64,000 nucleotides of DNA from Aquirufa beregesia (GTDB lineage: Bacteria > Bacteroidota > Bacteroidia > Cytophagales > Spirosomataceae). A model generated the notes under the pieces. That model was not told the DNA's origin. It did no database searches and worked only from the letters and a program-made list of their open reading frames with translations. Position 1 is the stretch's first letter; the number at the start of each line of letters is the position of its first letter. The stretch covers positions 310,001-374,000 of the forward strand of contig NZ_SEWW01000001.1 in the NCBI RefSeq assembly GCF_011090385.1, given 5' to 3'. The position numbers were made by a program, and so were the translations under genes. Positions 63,749 through 64,000 of this stretch are shown here, piece by piece.

Positions 63749-64000
63749 ATGGCAGAGTTAAGATCTGATCAATTTTCTTTCAAGCGCTTACTATTTAAGT
63801 GCTTTTTATTAATTCCGTTTTTTAAACAGCATCGTAAAAAACTTTTAATAGGTGCGCTTATAGGTTTGGTTCTAGGAATTAGTGTAGAAATCATAAGAAG
63901 CCAAAATAAAATATATAAGGCGCAAATTGTCTTTGTCATGGATTCGGAGGGATCAGCAGGTGGGGGATTAGCTGACATCGCTAGTAGCTTAGGTTTGGGT
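63749..64000 (+). CDS. Wzz-like polysaccharide chain-length/export protein (partial, 5' part)
   Basis: 84 codons are visible, from the ATG at 63749 to the right edge. N-terminal cytoplasmic region, then one membrane helix (LLIGALIGLVLGISVEII) and the start of a periplasmic domain (NKIYKAQIVFVMDSE) as in the Wzz/chain-length-determinant family. It starts 4 bases after the Wza-like gene, so the pair would span the envelope. The rest, including a possible tyrosine kinase domain, is outside the window. Confidence 0.75.
   Translation, partial: MAELRSDQFSFKRLLFKCFLLIPFFKQHRKKLLIGALIGLVLGISVEIIRSQNKIYKAQIVFVMDSEGSAGGGLADIASSLGLG

Overview
The window looks like a stretch of core chromosome from a low-GC Bacteroidota bacterium, most likely class Cytophagia (order Cytophagales). 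The evidence is: Bacteroidota-type promoters (TTTG, about 19 bases, TANNTTTG) before several genes; almost no Shine-Dalgarno sequences; a TamA/BamA-like outer-membrane protein made as a lipoprotein (TamL type); the order ftsX, DUF3098, uppP, truB, ribF; the order miaB, sigma-54 activator, lptE, TPR, secG, groES, groEL; and a transketolase split over two genes. The genus cannot be read from the sequence. No insertion sequence, prophage, CRISPR array or replication origin was seen.

Layout. 1-10.9 kb: pyruvate dehydrogenase E2 (cut by the left edge), lepA, an M24 aminopeptidase, a zinc-ribbon methyltransferase, a secreted DUF1080 protein, a 47-residue basic protein, hisS, pgi, a GH25 lysozyme and a 1-Cys peroxiredoxin. 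11.0-13.4 kb: an odd tRNA-like gene with a 74-nt variable region and its own promoter and terminator, an Lrp/AsnC regulator, and a solitary sufB behind a Fur/PerR-like dyad. 13.3-18.8 kb: a PLP enzyme, rluD, a GNAT enzyme, two MFS transporters and a deoxyribonucleotidase. 18.8-25.7 kb: the groEL, groES, secG, TPR, lptE, sigma-54 activator, miaB and lolD block. 25.8-37.5 kb: sucC, an FAH-family enzyme, bcp, split transketolase, tamL, a TrmH-type rRNA methyltransferase, a queuosine-precursor transporter, an aminotransferase, two unknown membrane/TPR proteins, purC and a STAS protein. 37.7-43.8 kb: gltB-gltD. 43.9-44.2 kb: tRNA-Ser, tRNA-Pro and tRNA-Arg. 44.2-51.8 kb: a surface-polysaccharide cluster (Wzy-like polymerase, four glycosyltransferases, an acetyltransferase, a WecA/TagO-type initiating transferase). 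51.9-61.0 kb: pheA, ribF, truB, uppP, DUF3098, ftsX, a bifunctional nuclease, etfA/etfB, a TPR protein and parE. 61.1-64.0 kb: a Wza-like SLBB export protein and the start of a Wzz-like chain-length protein, cut by the right edge.

How they work together. Most genes are housekeeping: translation and tRNA modification, central carbon metabolism, nitrogen assimilation, folding and envelope assembly. The initiating transferase, glycosyltransferases and polymerase at 44-52 kb probably make a polysaccharide on undecaprenyl phosphate, which the enzyme at 54.5 kb recycles and the proteins at 61-64 kb may export. The items most worth following up are the tRNA-like gene at 11.1 kb, a sigma-54-type promoter before groES in the same block as a sigma-54 activator, the 47-residue protein at 6.2 kb, and the operator-like inverted repeats before sufB and gltB.
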